A stretch of 64,000 bases of DNA from positions 1 through 64,000 of the forward strand of contig CAVVAY010000002.1 in the NCBI GenBank assembly GCA_963746465.1. The letters are read 5' to 3'. The stretch is from CAVVAY01 sp963746465. GTDB taxonomy: Bacteria > Actinomycetota > Actinomycetes > JACCUZ01. Position numbers and translations under genes: made by a program. The notes under the pieces are model-generated. The model did not search any database. It saw only the letters and a list, made by a program, of their open reading frames with translations, and was not told the DNA's origin. Positions 20,689-29,318 of this stretch are shown piece after piece (position 1 is the stretch's first letter; each line of letters opens with the position of its first letter).

Positions 20689-21900
20689 ATGACGCAGCAG
20701 GCACCCCGGGTCTCCCGCCGCATCGGGGCCATCACCGAGTCGGCCACCCTGGCCGTCGACGCCAAGGCGAAGGCGCTCAAGGCCGCGGGGCGCCCGGTGA
20801 TCGGCTTCGGCGCCGGCGAGCCCGACTTCCCGACCCCCGACTACATCGTCGAGGCAGCGGCCGCGGCCTGCCGGGACCCCCGCTGGCACCGCTACACCCC
20901 GGCCGGCGGGCTGCCCGAGCTGCGGGAGGCGATCGCCGCCAAGACGCTGCGCGACTCCGGCTACGAGGTGTCACCGGCCCAGGTGCTGGTGACCAATGGC
21001 GGCAAGCAGGCGGTCTACGAGGCGTTCGCCGCGCTGCTCGACCCCGGCGACGAGGTGCTGCTGCCGGCGCCCTACTGGACGACGTACCCGGAGTCGATCC
21101 GGCTGGCCGGCGGGGTGCCCGTCGAGGTCCTGACCGACGAGTCCAGCGGCTACCTGGCCAGCGTGGAGCAGCTGGCGGCCGCCGCCACTGCCCGCACCAA
21201 GGTGCTGCTGTTCGTCTCGCCGTCGAACCCGACCGGCGCCGTCTACTCCCCCACCCAGGTCGAGGAGATCGGCCGCTGGGCGCTCGAGCGCGGCATCTGG
21301 GTCGTCACCGACGAGATCTACGAGCACCTCGTCTACGGGGACGCCAGGTTCGCCTCGATCCCCACCCTCGTGCCCGAGATCGCCGACCGGTGCGTCGTGG
21401 TCAACGGCGTCGCCAAGACCTACGCGATGACCGGCTGGCGGGTGGGCTGGATGATCGGCCCGGGCGACGTCGTCAAGGCCGCCACCAACCTGCAGTCGCA
21501 CGCGACCTCGAACGTCGCGAACGTGAGCCAGGTGGCGGCCCTGACCGCCGTTCGCGGCGACCTGTCCGCGGTCGCGGCGATGCGAGAGGTCTACGACCGG
21601 CGCCGGCAGACCATCGTCAAGATGCTGCGCGACATCCCGGGGGTGGAGTGCCCCGAGCCGTTCGGCGCCTTCTACGTCTACCCGTCGGTCAAGGGCGCGC
21701 TCGGCCGTGAGATCCGCGGCCGGCGACCGGAGACCAGCGCGGCGCTGTGCGAGCTGGTGCTCGAGGAGGCCGAGGTGGCGATGGTGCCGGGCGAGGCGTT
21801 CGGGACCCCCGGCTACGTCCGGCTGTCCTACGCGCTGGGCGACGACGACCTGGTCGACGGCGTGACCCGCCTGCACAAGCTGCTCGCCGAGGCCAAGTAA
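20689..21900 (+). CDS. aspC: Pyridoxal-phosphate aminotransferase, aspartate aminotransferase type
   Basis: This 403-residue class I/II aminotransferase shows GAGEPDFPTPDYIVEA near the N-terminus (substrate loop), SPSNPTGAVYS, the PLP-binding DEIYEHLVYG, and the Schiff-base lysine in NGVAKTYAMTGWRVGWM. It likely interconverts aspartate/oxaloacetate and glutamate/2-oxoglutarate. The ATG at 20689 is used; a GTG-rich 5' region makes one upstream start possible. It is divergent from tRNA-Trp, and an adenosine deaminase-like gene follows 10 bases later. Confidence 0.92.
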   Translation: MTQQAPRVSRRIGAITESATLAVDAKAKALKAAGRPVIGFGAGEPDFPTPDYIVEAAAAACRDPRWHRYTPAGGLPELREAIAAKTLRDSGYEVSPAQVLVTNGGKQAVYEAFAALLDPGDEVLLPAPYWTTYPESIRLAGGVPVEVLTDESSGYLASVEQLAAAATARTKVLLFVSPSNPTGAVYSPTQVEEIGRWALERGIWVVTDEIYEHLVYGDARFASIPTLVPEIADRCVVVNGVAKTYAMTGWRVGWMIGPGDVVKAATNLQSHATSNVANVSQVAALTAVRGDLSAVAAMREVYDRRRQTIVKMLRDIPGVECPEPFGAFYVYPSVKGALGREIRGRRPETSAALCELVLEEAEVAMVPGEAFGTPGYVRLSYALGDDDLVDGVTRLHKLLAEAK

Positions 21901-21910
21901 CGTCCCAGGC

Positions 21911-22942
21911 GTGAGCGCCGGCAGGGATCTTCGGGCGCTCCCGAAGGCCCACCTGCACCTGCACTTCACCGGGTCGCTGCGCGCGGCCACGCTGCGCGAG
22001 CTGGCCGCCCGGCACCGGCTGCGGCTGCCCGACACCCTCGCCGAGGTCGACGGCGCGCACCCGCCCGAGCTGCGGGCCACCGACGAGCGCGGCTGGTTCC
22101 GGTTCCAGCGGCTGTACGACGCGGCGCGCTCGGTGGTGCGCAGCGAGGCCGACGTCCGCCGCCTGGTGCTCGAGGCCGCCGAGGACGACCGGGCCGAGGG
22201 CTCCGGCTGGCTGGAGATCCAGGTCGACCCCACGTCGTACGCTCCGCACCTGGGCGGGCTGACGCCGGCCGTCGAGGTGGTGCTGGACGCCGCCCGCGAG
22301 GCCAGCGAGGCCACCGGCACCGGGGTCGGCGTGATCATCGCCGGCAACCGGACCCGGCATCCGCTGGACGCCCGCACGCTGGCCCGCCTGGCCGCCCAGT
22401 ACGCCGGCCGCGGGGTGGTCGGGTTCGGGCTGTCCAACGACGAGCGGCGCGGCCGCACCGAGGACTTCGCCGGCGCGTTCCGGATCGCGACCAGGGCCGG
22501 GCTGCTGGCCACCCCGCACGGCGGTGAGCTGGGCGGGCCGGCCAACGTCGCGACCTGCCTGGACTCCCTGGGCGCGCGCCGGCTCGGCCACGGGGTGCGC
22601 GCGGCCGAGGACCCGGCACTGCTCGAGCGACTGGCCGCCGAGGAGGTCACCCTCGAGGTGTGCCCGACGTCCAACGTCCGGCTGGGCGTCTACCCGACGC
22701 CGGCCGACGTGCCGCTGCACACCCTGCGGTCGGCCGGGGTGCCGGTGGCACTCGGCGCCGACGACCCGCTGCTGTTCGGGTCGCGGCTGCTGGACCAGTA
22801 CCGGATGGCCCGCGACGTGCACGGCTTCGACGACGCACAGCTCGCCGAGCTGGCGCGCTGCTCGGTGCGCGGCTCGGTGGCGCCGGACGACGTCCGGGCC
22901 CGGCTGCTGGACGGCATCGACGGGTGGCTGGCGGCCCCGTAG
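21911..22942 (+). CDS. Adenosine deaminase-family protein (substrate uncertain)
   Basis: This 343-residue protein of the amidohydrolase adenosine/AMP deaminase family starts at GTG. Metal and catalytic residues are visible: HLHLHFTGSLR at the N-terminus (two metal His), PHGGELGG (His/Glu), GHGVRAA (His) and LGADDP (metal Asp). In adenosine deaminase the first motif is normally HxHLDG, where the Asp contacts the ribose 5'-OH; here that Asp is Thr. The substrate may therefore be another 6-aminopurine nucleoside, such as aminofutalosine or a methylthio compound, rather than adenosine. That is inference. Confidence 0.85.
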   Translation: MSAGRDLRALPKAHLHLHFTGSLRAATLRELAARHRLRLPDTLAEVDGAHPPELRATDERGWFRFQRLYDAARSVVRSEADVRRLVLEAAEDDRAEGSGWLEIQVDPTSYAPHLGGLTPAVEVVLDAAREASEATGTGVGVIIAGNRTRHPLDARTLARLAAQYAGRGVVGFGLSNDERRGRTEDFAGAFRIATRAGLLATPHGGELGGPANVATCLDSLGARRLGHGVRAAEDPALLERLAAEEVTLEVCPTSNVRLGVYPTPADVPLHTLRSAGVPVALGADDPLLFGSRLLDQYRMARDVHGFDDAQLAELARCSVRGSVAPDDVRARLLDGIDGWLAAP

Positions 22943-22946
22943 GGGC

Positions 22947-23975
22947 TCAGAGCTCGACGCCCACCAGGTCCGGCTCGTTCTGCAGCTCGACCCCGAACCG
23001 GCCCAGCACCCCGGCCCTGATCTCGCGGGCCAGCCCCAGCAGGTCGGCGGTGGTTGCGCCGCCGTGGTTGGTCAGGGCCAGGGTGTGCTTGCTGGAGATC
23101 CGCGCGGGGCCGGACCCATAGCCCTTCGCGAACCCGGCCTGCTCGATCAGCCACGCCGCCGAGGTCTTGACCCGACCGTCGGCGGCCGGCCACCGCGGGG
23201 CCGCCTCCGGCAGCCGGGCGGCCTCCTCGGCGGGGAGCAGCGGGTTGGTGAAGAACGAGCCGGCACTCCAGGTGTCGTGGTCGTCGGAGTCCAGGACCAT
23301 GCCCTTGCCGCGGCGCAGGTCGAGGACCGCGGCCCGCACCTCGGACGCCGGTACCCGCGCGCCGACCTCGACCCCGAGCCGGCCGGCCAGCTCGGCGTAG
23401 CGGACCGGGGAGCCGAGCCGCGAGTGCTCCAGCGCGAGCGCGACCGCCAGCACGACGTACCGCTTCGAGCGCTTGAAGACGCTGTCGCGGTAGGCGAACC
23501 CGCACTGCGGGCCGTCGAGCAGGACGACGTCCCCGGTGCTGCGGTCCAGAGCCCGCACCCACGCCACGGTCTGGGACAGCTCCTGGCCGTAGGCGCCGAT
23601 GTTCTGGATCGGGGCGGCGCCGACCAGGCCGGGGATGCCGGAGAGGGCCTCGATGCCCGCGTACCCCTCGTCGACGGCGAGCCCGACCACGTGGTCCCAG
23701 TCGACGCCGGCCTCCACCTGGAGGGCGTGCTCGGCCAGCGGCGCGGACGCCACGCCGCGGGTGGCCACCTGCAGCACCGTCCCGTGGAAACCCTCGTCGG
23801 CGACCACCAGGTTGCTGCCGCCGCCGAGGACGAGCAGCGGCTCGTCGCGCGCGTCGGCGTCCCGGACGAGGTCGACGACCTCCTCGTCGGTCTCGGCGAC
23901 CACCAGACGACGGGCCGGCCCGCCCAGGCGCAGGGTGGTGAGTCCCGCGAGCGCGACGCCGGTCTGCTCGCGCAC
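22947..23975 (-). CDS. murB: UDP-N-acetylenolpyruvoylglucosamine reductase
   Basis: This 342-residue FAD enzyme of peptidoglycan synthesis reduces UDP-GlcNAc-enolpyruvate to UDP-MurNAc with NADPH. Visible are TTLRLGGPA, the FAD-binding LLVLGGGSNLVVADEGF, GAAPIQNIGAYGQE, FAYRDSVFK, and WSAGSFFTNP with the catalytic Ser, while the C-terminus has ISSKHTLALTNHGGATTADL. It is convergent with the deaminase (4-base gap) and follows the hadB-like gene by 4 bases, so it is probably in one operon with rpmG-hadAB. Confidence 0.96.
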   Translation of the reverse strand: MREQTGVALAGLTTLRLGGPARRLVVAETDEEVVDLVRDADARDEPLLVLGGGSNLVVADEGFHGTVLQVATRGVASAPLAEHALQVEAGVDWDHVVGLAVDEGYAGIEALSGIPGLVGAAPIQNIGAYGQELSQTVAWVRALDRSTGDVVLLDGPQCGFAYRDSVFKRSKRYVVLAVALALEHSRLGSPVRYAELAGRLGVEVGARVPASEVRAAVLDLRRGKGMVLDSDDHDTWSAGSFFTNPLLPAEEAARLPEAAPRWPAADGRVKTSAAWLIEQAGFAKGYGSGPARISSKHTLALTNHGGATTADLLGLAREIRAGVLGRFGVELQNEPDLVGVEL

Positions 23976-23979
23976 GCCG

Positions 23980-24402
23980 CTAGGCCAGGACGACGACGGC
24001 CTGGGCCCGGCCGAGGACCTTGGCGCCCTGGTGGGTCGCGGTGAGGTCGACCCGGACCCGGCCGTCGTCCAGCTTGGCGGCCACCGCGCCGGTGACCTCG
24101 AGCAGGGCTCCCTCGTCGTCGTCGGGAACCGGCACCGGCCGGGTGAAGCGCACGCCGTACTCGACGACCCGCGCGGGGTCGCCGGCCCAGTCGGTCACGA
24201 CGCGGGCAGCCAGCGCCATGGTGAACATGCCGTGCGCGATCACGTCCGGCAGGCCGACCGACTGGGCGACCCGCTGGTTCCAGTGGATGACGTTGAAGTC
24301 GCCGGAGGCCCCGGCGTAGCGGACCAGGTCGGCGCGCCGGATCGGGAAGGTCCGGGCCGGCAGCTCGGTGCCGACCTCGACGTCGTCGTAGCCGGGTGCC
24401 AT
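23980..24402 (-). CDS. MaoC-family hydratase, HadB-like
   Basis: This 140-residue hot-dog-fold protein shows the hydratase-2 motif SGDFNVIHWNQRVAQSVGLPDVIAHGMFTM split here across about residues 33-61, with catalytic Asp and His. It resembles mycobacterial HadB, the catalytic half of the (3R)-hydroxyacyl-ACP dehydratase of the FAS-II type. It starts at ATG overlapping the hadA-like stop by one base, so the two are likely a heterodimer. The physiological substrate is unproven, since mycolic acids are not expected in Nocardioidaceae. Confidence 0.88.
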   Translation of the reverse strand: MAPGYDDVEVGTELPARTFPIRRADLVRYAGASGDFNVIHWNQRVAQSVGLPDVIAHGMFTMALAARVVTDWAGDPARVVEYGVRFTRPVPVPDDDEGALLEVTGAVAAKLDDGRVRVDLTATHQGAKVLGRAQAVVVLA

Positions 24403-24848
24403 CAGCCCTCCCCGCGGACCACGAGGGTCGACCACGCGGTGGCGACGTGCTCGCCCTCGACGGTGGAGACGTCGCTGCGCGAGGTGATCATGTCGTGGCC
24501 CCCGGCGGATCGCACGGTCTCCAGGGTCACCGTGACGGTCAGGGCGTCACCGGCGCGCACCGGCCGGGTGTGGGCGAACCGCTGCTCGCCGTGCACGACC
24601 CGGCTGTAGTCGATGCCCAGGTCGGGGTCGTCGATCAGCCGGCGGGAGGCCTGGAAGGTCAGCACGAACGGGAAGGTCGGCGGAGCGATAACGTCCGGGT
24701 GCCCCAGCGCCTTGGCGGCCTCGCGGTCGCGGTAGGCCGGGTTGGGGTCGCCGAGGGCGTCGGCGAACTCGCGGATCTTCTCCACGCCGACCTCGTAGGG
24801 GTCGGTGGGCGGGTAGCTGCGCCCGGCGTACGACGGGTCGATCGGCAC
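24402..24848 (-). CDS. MaoC N-terminal-domain protein, HadA-like
   Basis: This 148-residue hot-dog protein shows EKIREFADALGDPNPAYRD and PPTFPFVLTFQASRRL, matching the FAS1-type dehydratase N-domain family (HadA/HadC). It lacks the full D-x(4)-H catalytic motif of HadB, as expected for the structural partner. The order rpmG-hadA-hadB matches the mycobacterial rpmG2-hadABC neighbourhood, but no hadC is seen here. Confidence 0.88.
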   Translation of the reverse strand: MPIDPSYAGRSYPPTDPYEVGVEKIREFADALGDPNPAYRDREAAKALGHPDVIAPPTFPFVLTFQASRRLIDDPDLGIDYSRVVHGEQRFAHTRPVRAGDALTVTVTLETVRSAGGHDMITSRSDVSTVEGEHVATAWSTLVVRGEG

Positions 24849-24852
24849 GGAG

Positions 24853-25020
24853 CTATCGGGTCTCGCGGTGCACCGTGTGGCGGCGGTCCCGCGGGCAGTA
24901 CTTCTTCAGCTCGAGCCGGTCAGGGTCGTTGCGGCGGTTCTTGCGCGTGATGTAGTTGCGCTCCTTGCACTCGACGCATGCCAGCGTGATCTTCGGTCGG
25001 ACATCGGTCTGCTTGGCCAT
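24853..25020 (-). CDS. rpmG: 50S ribosomal protein L33
   Basis: This 55-residue L33 protein has ITLACVECKERNYITRKNRR and ends LELKKYCPRDRRHTVHRETR. The zinc-ribbon form of L33 carries two CxxC pairs. Here the second pair reads CPRD, so only three cysteines remain and zinc binding may be lost or use Asp. The ATG at 25018-25020 follows a recognisable Shine-Dalgarno-like AGGAGC region. It lies between tRNA-Met and hadA. Confidence 0.95.
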   Translation of the reverse strand: MAKQTDVRPKITLACVECKERNYITRKNRRNDPDRLELKKYCPRDRRHTVHRETR

Positions 25021-25093
25021 CGTGCTGGCTCCTAGCCTTGTTCGGCGGGCCTGGTGGCCCGTTCGCTGTCGAGGTGCAGCGGTGCGTGACGCG

Positions 25094-25167
25094 TAGCGGA
25101 GGCCGGACTTGAACCGGCGACACAACGATTATGAGCCGTTTGCTCTACCAGGCTGAGCTACTCCGCC
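25094..25167 (-). tRNA. trnM: tRNA-Met, elongator type (anticodon CAT)
   Basis: The cloverleaf on the minus strand has acceptor GGCGGAG/CTCCGCT (first pair G-T), anticodon stem AACGG/TCGTT with loop CTCATAA, T-arm GCCGG TTCAAGT CCGGC, 74 bases. The three G-C pairs that mark the initiator anticodon stem are absent, so it is probably elongator Met (a CAT-anticodon Ile tRNA cannot be excluded). It is upstream of rpmG and downstream of tRNA-Thr. Confidence 0.94.
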
Positions 25168-25214
25168 GAGCGGGCCGCGCCGCACGAGATGTCTCGGGCG
25201 GGCGGACCGTCCAG

Positions 25215-25287
25215 AGCCCCCTTACGGAATCGAACCGTAGACCTTCTCCTTACCATGGAGACGCTCTGCCGACTGAGCTAAGGGGGC
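25215..25287 (-). tRNA. trnT: tRNA-Thr (anticodon GGT)
   Basis: The 73-base cloverleaf on the minus strand has acceptor GCCCCCT/AGGGGGC, anticodon stem TCTCC/GGAGA with loop ATGGTAA (anticodon GGT) and T-arm TACGG TTCGATT CCGTA. It lies 47 bases upstream of tRNA-Met in the same direction, and the pair is probably co-transcribed with rpmG. Confidence 0.95.
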
Positions 25288-25355
25288 GCGAGCCCGAGAA
25301 GAATACAGGCCTGCGAGCGCCCGCTGCCAAATCCTCACCAGCGGCCACCACCGCG

Positions 25356-27057
25356 TCAGGCAGCGACCGCTGCGTTGGCGGCCGCGAGCGTCCACCACAC
25401 GATGCTGACACCGATGGCGACCCAGGCCAGGGTCCGTGCCGTGCGGACCTTGGCGGCGCCGTCCAGCCAGCCGCCGGACGCCCGGATCCTGCGGTCGGCG
25501 CGGTGCGCCATCACCAGCACCCACGGGCCGGAGACCAGGCCGAGACCGCAGAACAACGAGAGCACGAGACGACGATCGCGAAGGTCTGGGCGACTGCGCC
25601 CCCGGGTCGACGGTGCGGGCCGGGCCCGGGCCGGCCACGGCTGCGGGCGCGGCTGCGGCTGAGGTCGCGGCGGGGCCTGATGTCGAACGGGCTGCGGCTG
25701 CGGGGCCGGCCGGGGCCGTGCGACGACGTCGGCCGACACCGGCACCACCGTCTGGCCGGCGTTGCTCGACACGGTCACGGCTCCCTGGTGCCGCCCGGCC
25801 GCCCCGGTCAGCCGCAGCCGGAGCCGGTCGCCGTCGCGGTACGCCGTGTAGAACGCACCGGTCGCCTGATGGGACCACTGCAGCTGCCCGCCGCCGGTGT
25901 TGACCACGGTCAGGACAGCTCGGACTGCTGGCCCTCCCAGAGCCGGCCGAACTGCGCCACGGGCGGCGCCACCTGCAGCAGCGGCCGGGGGCCGGTGCTG
26001 GTCGGCCGCACCGCCACGGTCACCGGATGCTGTGCACGGCGCCGGTGGTGCGCTCGCGGACCAGCACCTTGCCGCGGTTGGCGCCCGGTCGCGGGTGCAG
26101 CCGCAGGATGATGCCGTCGGGGTCGGTGACGACCTCGAACCAGTCCGCGTCGGTCTGCGCCACCCAGTCGAGGCTTCCCTCGCCCAGGTTGTAGACCGCG
26201 ACGCGCTCGTCGGGCAGGACCTCGTCGGAGCCGACGTCGCGCAGGTCGATGGTCGTCTCGGACAGCGCCAGCACCGGGCGCCGCTGCTCGGGGATGTGGT
26301 CCTCGGGGACACCGGACGCGGTGCGGCTGGCCGGCAGGCTCGTGCTGCGCGCGATGCGCAGGTCGCGCTCGCCGTCGAAGCGCTTCTGCGGCGACTGCTG
26401 CTGGTCGCGCAGCGCGCCCTGCACGTAGGAGAACACCTCGGCCAGGTCGATGAAGCCGTCGCCGTCCCGGTCGGCCGCCTTGCCGAGCAGGGCGTCCACC
26501 AGGTGCGAGGTGAACAGCGAGGCGCCGTTCTCGGCCGAGGCGGCGTTCGCCAGCTCGCGGCCCCGGCAGCTGGACAGCACGAACCGCCCCCGGCCGGCCA
26601 ACGACTCCGGGATGCGGCCGCCGCCCTTGAACGCGCCGCTGTAGCAGCAGTCGAGCACCACGACGGTCGTCTCGGTGGGCGAGGCCGCCATGCAGTCGCT
26701 GACGAAGGTGTTGCTCACCGCGGTCGGCAGCAGCGCTGCGGAGTCGGAGTCGCTGGCGCACAGGTAGAGCCGGTCCTGGGCGTCGAGCATGCCGTGGCCG
26801 CTGTAGTAGAGCATCAGGACGTCGTCCCGGTGGGCGTCGGCGAAGAAGGTGTGGATCTCCTTCATCATCGAGCGCATCGGCTGCTCGAGCAGCACCCGCA
26901 CGCTCTCCTCGCTGAACATCCCGGTCTGGTCGTTCACCAGCGCGTGGTGCAGCAGCGTGACGTCCTTCTGAGGTCCTTCCAGCCGCGGCAGGTGGGCGGC
27001 GTCCTCGGCGAAGACCGAGTTGCCGATCAGGAGGGCGCGGTAGCGCTTCTCGCCCAT
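25356..27057 (-). CDS. Membrane-anchored caspase-like protease with EF-hand and beta-sandwich repeats (two frameshifts)
   Basis: The N-terminal ~195 residues are a caspase/metacaspase fold: ALLIGNSVF, catalytic His88 in LYYSGHGML and Cys138 in VLDCCYSGAF. A perfect 12-residue EF-hand loop follows (D196 to E207, DRDGDGFIDLAE), then two Ig/BACON-like repeats (one with GEGSLDWVAQTDADWFEV, one with NTGGGQLQWSHQATG). A Pro/Arg/Gln linker and two membrane helices end the protein. The frame breaks twice by one missing base, near 26022-26027 and 25929-25935. Restoring them gives 568 codons. The start ATG at 27057 lies inside the preceding EACC1-like gene. Such caspases are effectors of actinobacterial conflict or cell-death systems; here that is inference. 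Confidence 0.85.
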
Positions 27058-27440
27058 GCGCCCTCCCCGATCCTGGCCGCCGCGGCCTCGGCGACCGGCC
27101 GGAGCGCCGCGGTGTCGATGGCATCGCCGCGGACGGTGACCCGGTGGGTCTGGTCGCCCTCGGTCCACTCGATCTCCAACGAGCGGGCCCGGTCCCGGCG
27201 CAGCCAGAGCCGCAGCATCTCCACCGTCCCGGTCAGCACACCGGCCTGGGCCAGGGCCACGACCAGCTCGGCCACCGTGCCCTTGGTGCCCGCGACCGGG
27301 TGGTGCACGACCTCCGCCTGGTCGACCTCGCGGACCAGGTCGTTCTCGAGCTGGGCGACCTGGGCACGGAAGGCCGGGTGGTCGTCGTCGAAGGCGTCAT
27401 GGTGCGCGTGCAGGCTCACCACGAGCGGCGTCGGGTCCAC
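27027..27440 (-). CDS. EACC1-like effector-associated component
   Basis: This ~137-residue protein has the core TVAELVVALAQAGVLTGTVE and then MLRLWLRRDRARSLEIEW, followed by a beta hairpin (THRVTVRGDAID). This is the pattern of effector-associated constant component 1 (EACC1), small proteins found beside caspase or trypsin effectors in predicted NTP-dependent conflict systems. GTG at 27440 is chosen because GGGGGTGA lies 5 bases upstream; ATG at 27461 is an alternative. It overlaps the caspase start by 31 bases, so the two are coupled. The family call is by eye. Confidence 0.75.
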   Translation of the reverse strand: MDPTPLVVSLHAHHDAFDDDHPAFRAQVAQLENDLVREVDQAEVVHHPVAGTKGTVAELVVALAQAGVLTGTVEMLRLWLRRDRARSLEIEWTEGDQTHRVTVRGDAIDTAALRPVAEAAAARIGEGAWARSATAPS

Positions 27441-27575
27441 GGCGTCACCCCCAGCTTGCATCGTGCGCCCGTCGCGCTGCGCGATCAAGGGGCTCCGGAG
27501 AGGTCGGAGAGGACGCGCCGGCCCTCAGGACGCGGACGACCCCCGACCGGCGCTCCGGTCAGGGGTCGTCACGCG

Positions 27576-27657
27576 TGGCAGGTGAAGGATTCGAACCTTC
27601 GAAGGCATCGCCGACGGATTTACAGTCCGCTCCCATTGGCCGCTCGGGCAACCTGCC
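27576..27657 (-). tRNA. trnY: tRNA-Tyr (anticodon GTA)
   Basis: The minus-strand cloverleaf of 82 bases has a long variable arm, acceptor GGCAGGT/ACCTGCC, and anticodon loop CTGTAAA inside stem CGGA/TCCG (anticodon GTA). The T-arm is GAAGG TTCGAAT CCTTC. It stands alone between the PspC region and the EACC1/caspase pair. Confidence 0.95.
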
Positions 27658-27750
27658 GGGTGTCCCGCGCAGGGACCCGGAGAGGATAGCGCGAGGCCGC
27701 GAGGCACCGACAACCGAGACGGCTGCAGCGTGCCTCGCTCCTCCTCGCGG

Positions 27751-27998
27751 TCACCTCGACCGGCTCGGCGTCCACGCGGTGGCGGCATCGGCGTGGCCTC
27801 GGCCGCGGCGGCCCGTCGGCCCGGCTGCCCAGGATGCCGGCCAGGCCGGCGACGCCGAGGGCCACCAGGACGACCGGTGATGATCCACCGCCCGTCGAAG
27901 TCGACGTCGGTGGCGACGTCGAGGAGGTGCCCGAGGGCGATCCCGACGAACACGAGCCCGGCGATCAGCGAGAACAGGTCGAGGTCATGACGTCGCAC
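27751..27998 (-). CDS. Small two-helix membrane protein, 3' end uncertain
   Basis: A GTG at 27996-27998, overlapping the end of the PspC gene, opens a frame with two hydrophobic helices (LFSLIAGLVFVGIALGHLL and, after an apparent one-base shift, VVLVALGVAGLAGILG) joined by DVATDVDFDGRWIITG. Small proteins of this kind often follow PspC genes in actinobacteria. The 3' end cannot be placed because of the shift; 27751 is the first stop in one plausible frame. Function unknown. Confidence 0.4.
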
Positions 27999-29318
27999 GG
28001 CGCACCTCCAGGCAGCCGAGGCCGAGCTCGGCGTCGATGACGAGGTCGCGGCCGACGGTGCCGAGGCGTCCGGGATCGTGAACCGCTCGGACAGGTCGGT
28101 GCCGTCGATAGGTCTCGCTGCGGCACGCGAGGAAGGCATCGTCGCGGTCCGGCCAGCGGAGCTCACCGGCGCGGACGTCGGCGTCGACCAGCACGACGGC
28201 GTCCGACGGGCACCAGGATCAGCAGGTCGCCGACGCCCTGGCGCACCTCGACCCGCTGCCGGCCCGCGGCGCTGAGGTCGAGGCCGGACAGGTCGAGGGT
28301 CGCCTCGCCGGCGCCGAGCCGGTACGGCGTGCGCAGCTCGGCCGACGGTGCGGGGGTCCCAGGTCCGGTCGCCGACGCCGCCGCGCACCTGCACGCCGGA
28401 GAACGAGGCGACCGACGCCAGGACGACGAGCATGACCCCGGCCACGACGAGCCCACGAGCCCGGCCCACGAAGGCGCCCGACCAGCAGGCCGAGACCCGA
28501 CGACGGCCAGCGCCGCCGCGATCACCGCCCGGGCCGGCACGTCGTGAGTCGGTGGCCGCGTTCCAACCGATCAGCAGACCAACGACGATCGCGGCGATGC
28601 ACAGAGTGACCCGGCCGAGGATCGAGCGCTCCTTCGGCGCGCGGCGGCGGGGTGAGCGGCGGCCCGTAGTACGTCGGGTAGCGCGGGCCCGGCGGGAGGC
28701 GGCGGCAGCGGGCGCGGTCGGTGCGTACGACGATGGGGGCGCCGCCGGGTAGGCCGCCGGGTGCGGGGTAGCGCCAGCCGGGTGCCGGTGTAGGCGCGTG
28801 CCCGGGGTCTGCCCGTAGGCACCCGGCTCGGCCCGGGTGCGCCGGGCGGCGGGTCGGGCAGCGGCGGGGTGGCCGGCCCGGGACGCGGTCGTTGCGACAG
28901 GATCAGCACGACGATGACCCCGACGAGCCACGAGGGCGCCGAGACCGCCGAAGCCAGGCCCGCTGTCGAGAGGGCAGCCGGTGGCGGCGATGCCGACGGC
29001 GAGCACGACGAGGATGCCGATGACGGTGGCCGCCGAGCTCCGCGAACGACCGTTGAGCAGCCGCTCGCCCTCGGACTCGTCCTCGCCCTGGTCCGGGACG
29101 AGGAGCCAGCCCAGCGCGTAGAGCAGGATGCCCGAGCCGCCGAAGAAGGTGAGGACGACGAACAGGATGCGGATCACCAGGGGGTCGACGCCGGCGTACT
29201 GGCCGAGGCCGCCGGAGACGCCGACGATCTTCCGGTCGTCGCGGCTGCGGCGCAGTGCGGACAACGGCGGGTAGCCGCGGCGCTCCTGCTGGGACGGGGT
29301 GCTGAAGTCTGTGGACAT
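27985..29318 (-). pseudogene. PspC-domain envelope-stress protein with a LiaF-like C-terminus, broken by many indels
   Basis: The first ~125 codons read cleanly: a PspC domain with RKIVGVSGGLGQYAGVDPLV and IRILFVVLTFFGGSGILLYA, then an acidic segment and a second membrane helix. After about 28945 the coding sense hops between all three frames. Recognisable pieces are ILGRVTLCIAAIVVGLLIGW, VPARAVIAAALAVVG, SVASFSGVQVRGGVGDRTWD, YRLGAGEATLDLSGLDLSAAG, VGDLLILVP, LVDADVRAGELRWPDRDDAF, DLSERFTIPDA and AELGLGCLEVRRATS. These are the elements of a PspC/LiaF-like protein (membrane helices, then a DUF1707/LiaF-type beta domain). About eight or nine one-base shifts are needed to join them. A poor-quality stretch or a recent pseudogene are both possible. 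Confidence 0.75.

Noticed and set aside
25094..27657. The tRNA-Met/Thr to tRNA-Tyr interval as an integrated genomic island
   Set aside because: No integrase, no direct repeat of a tRNA 3' end and no obvious base composition change were seen. The EACC1/caspase pair could have been acquired, but the sequence gives no boundary.
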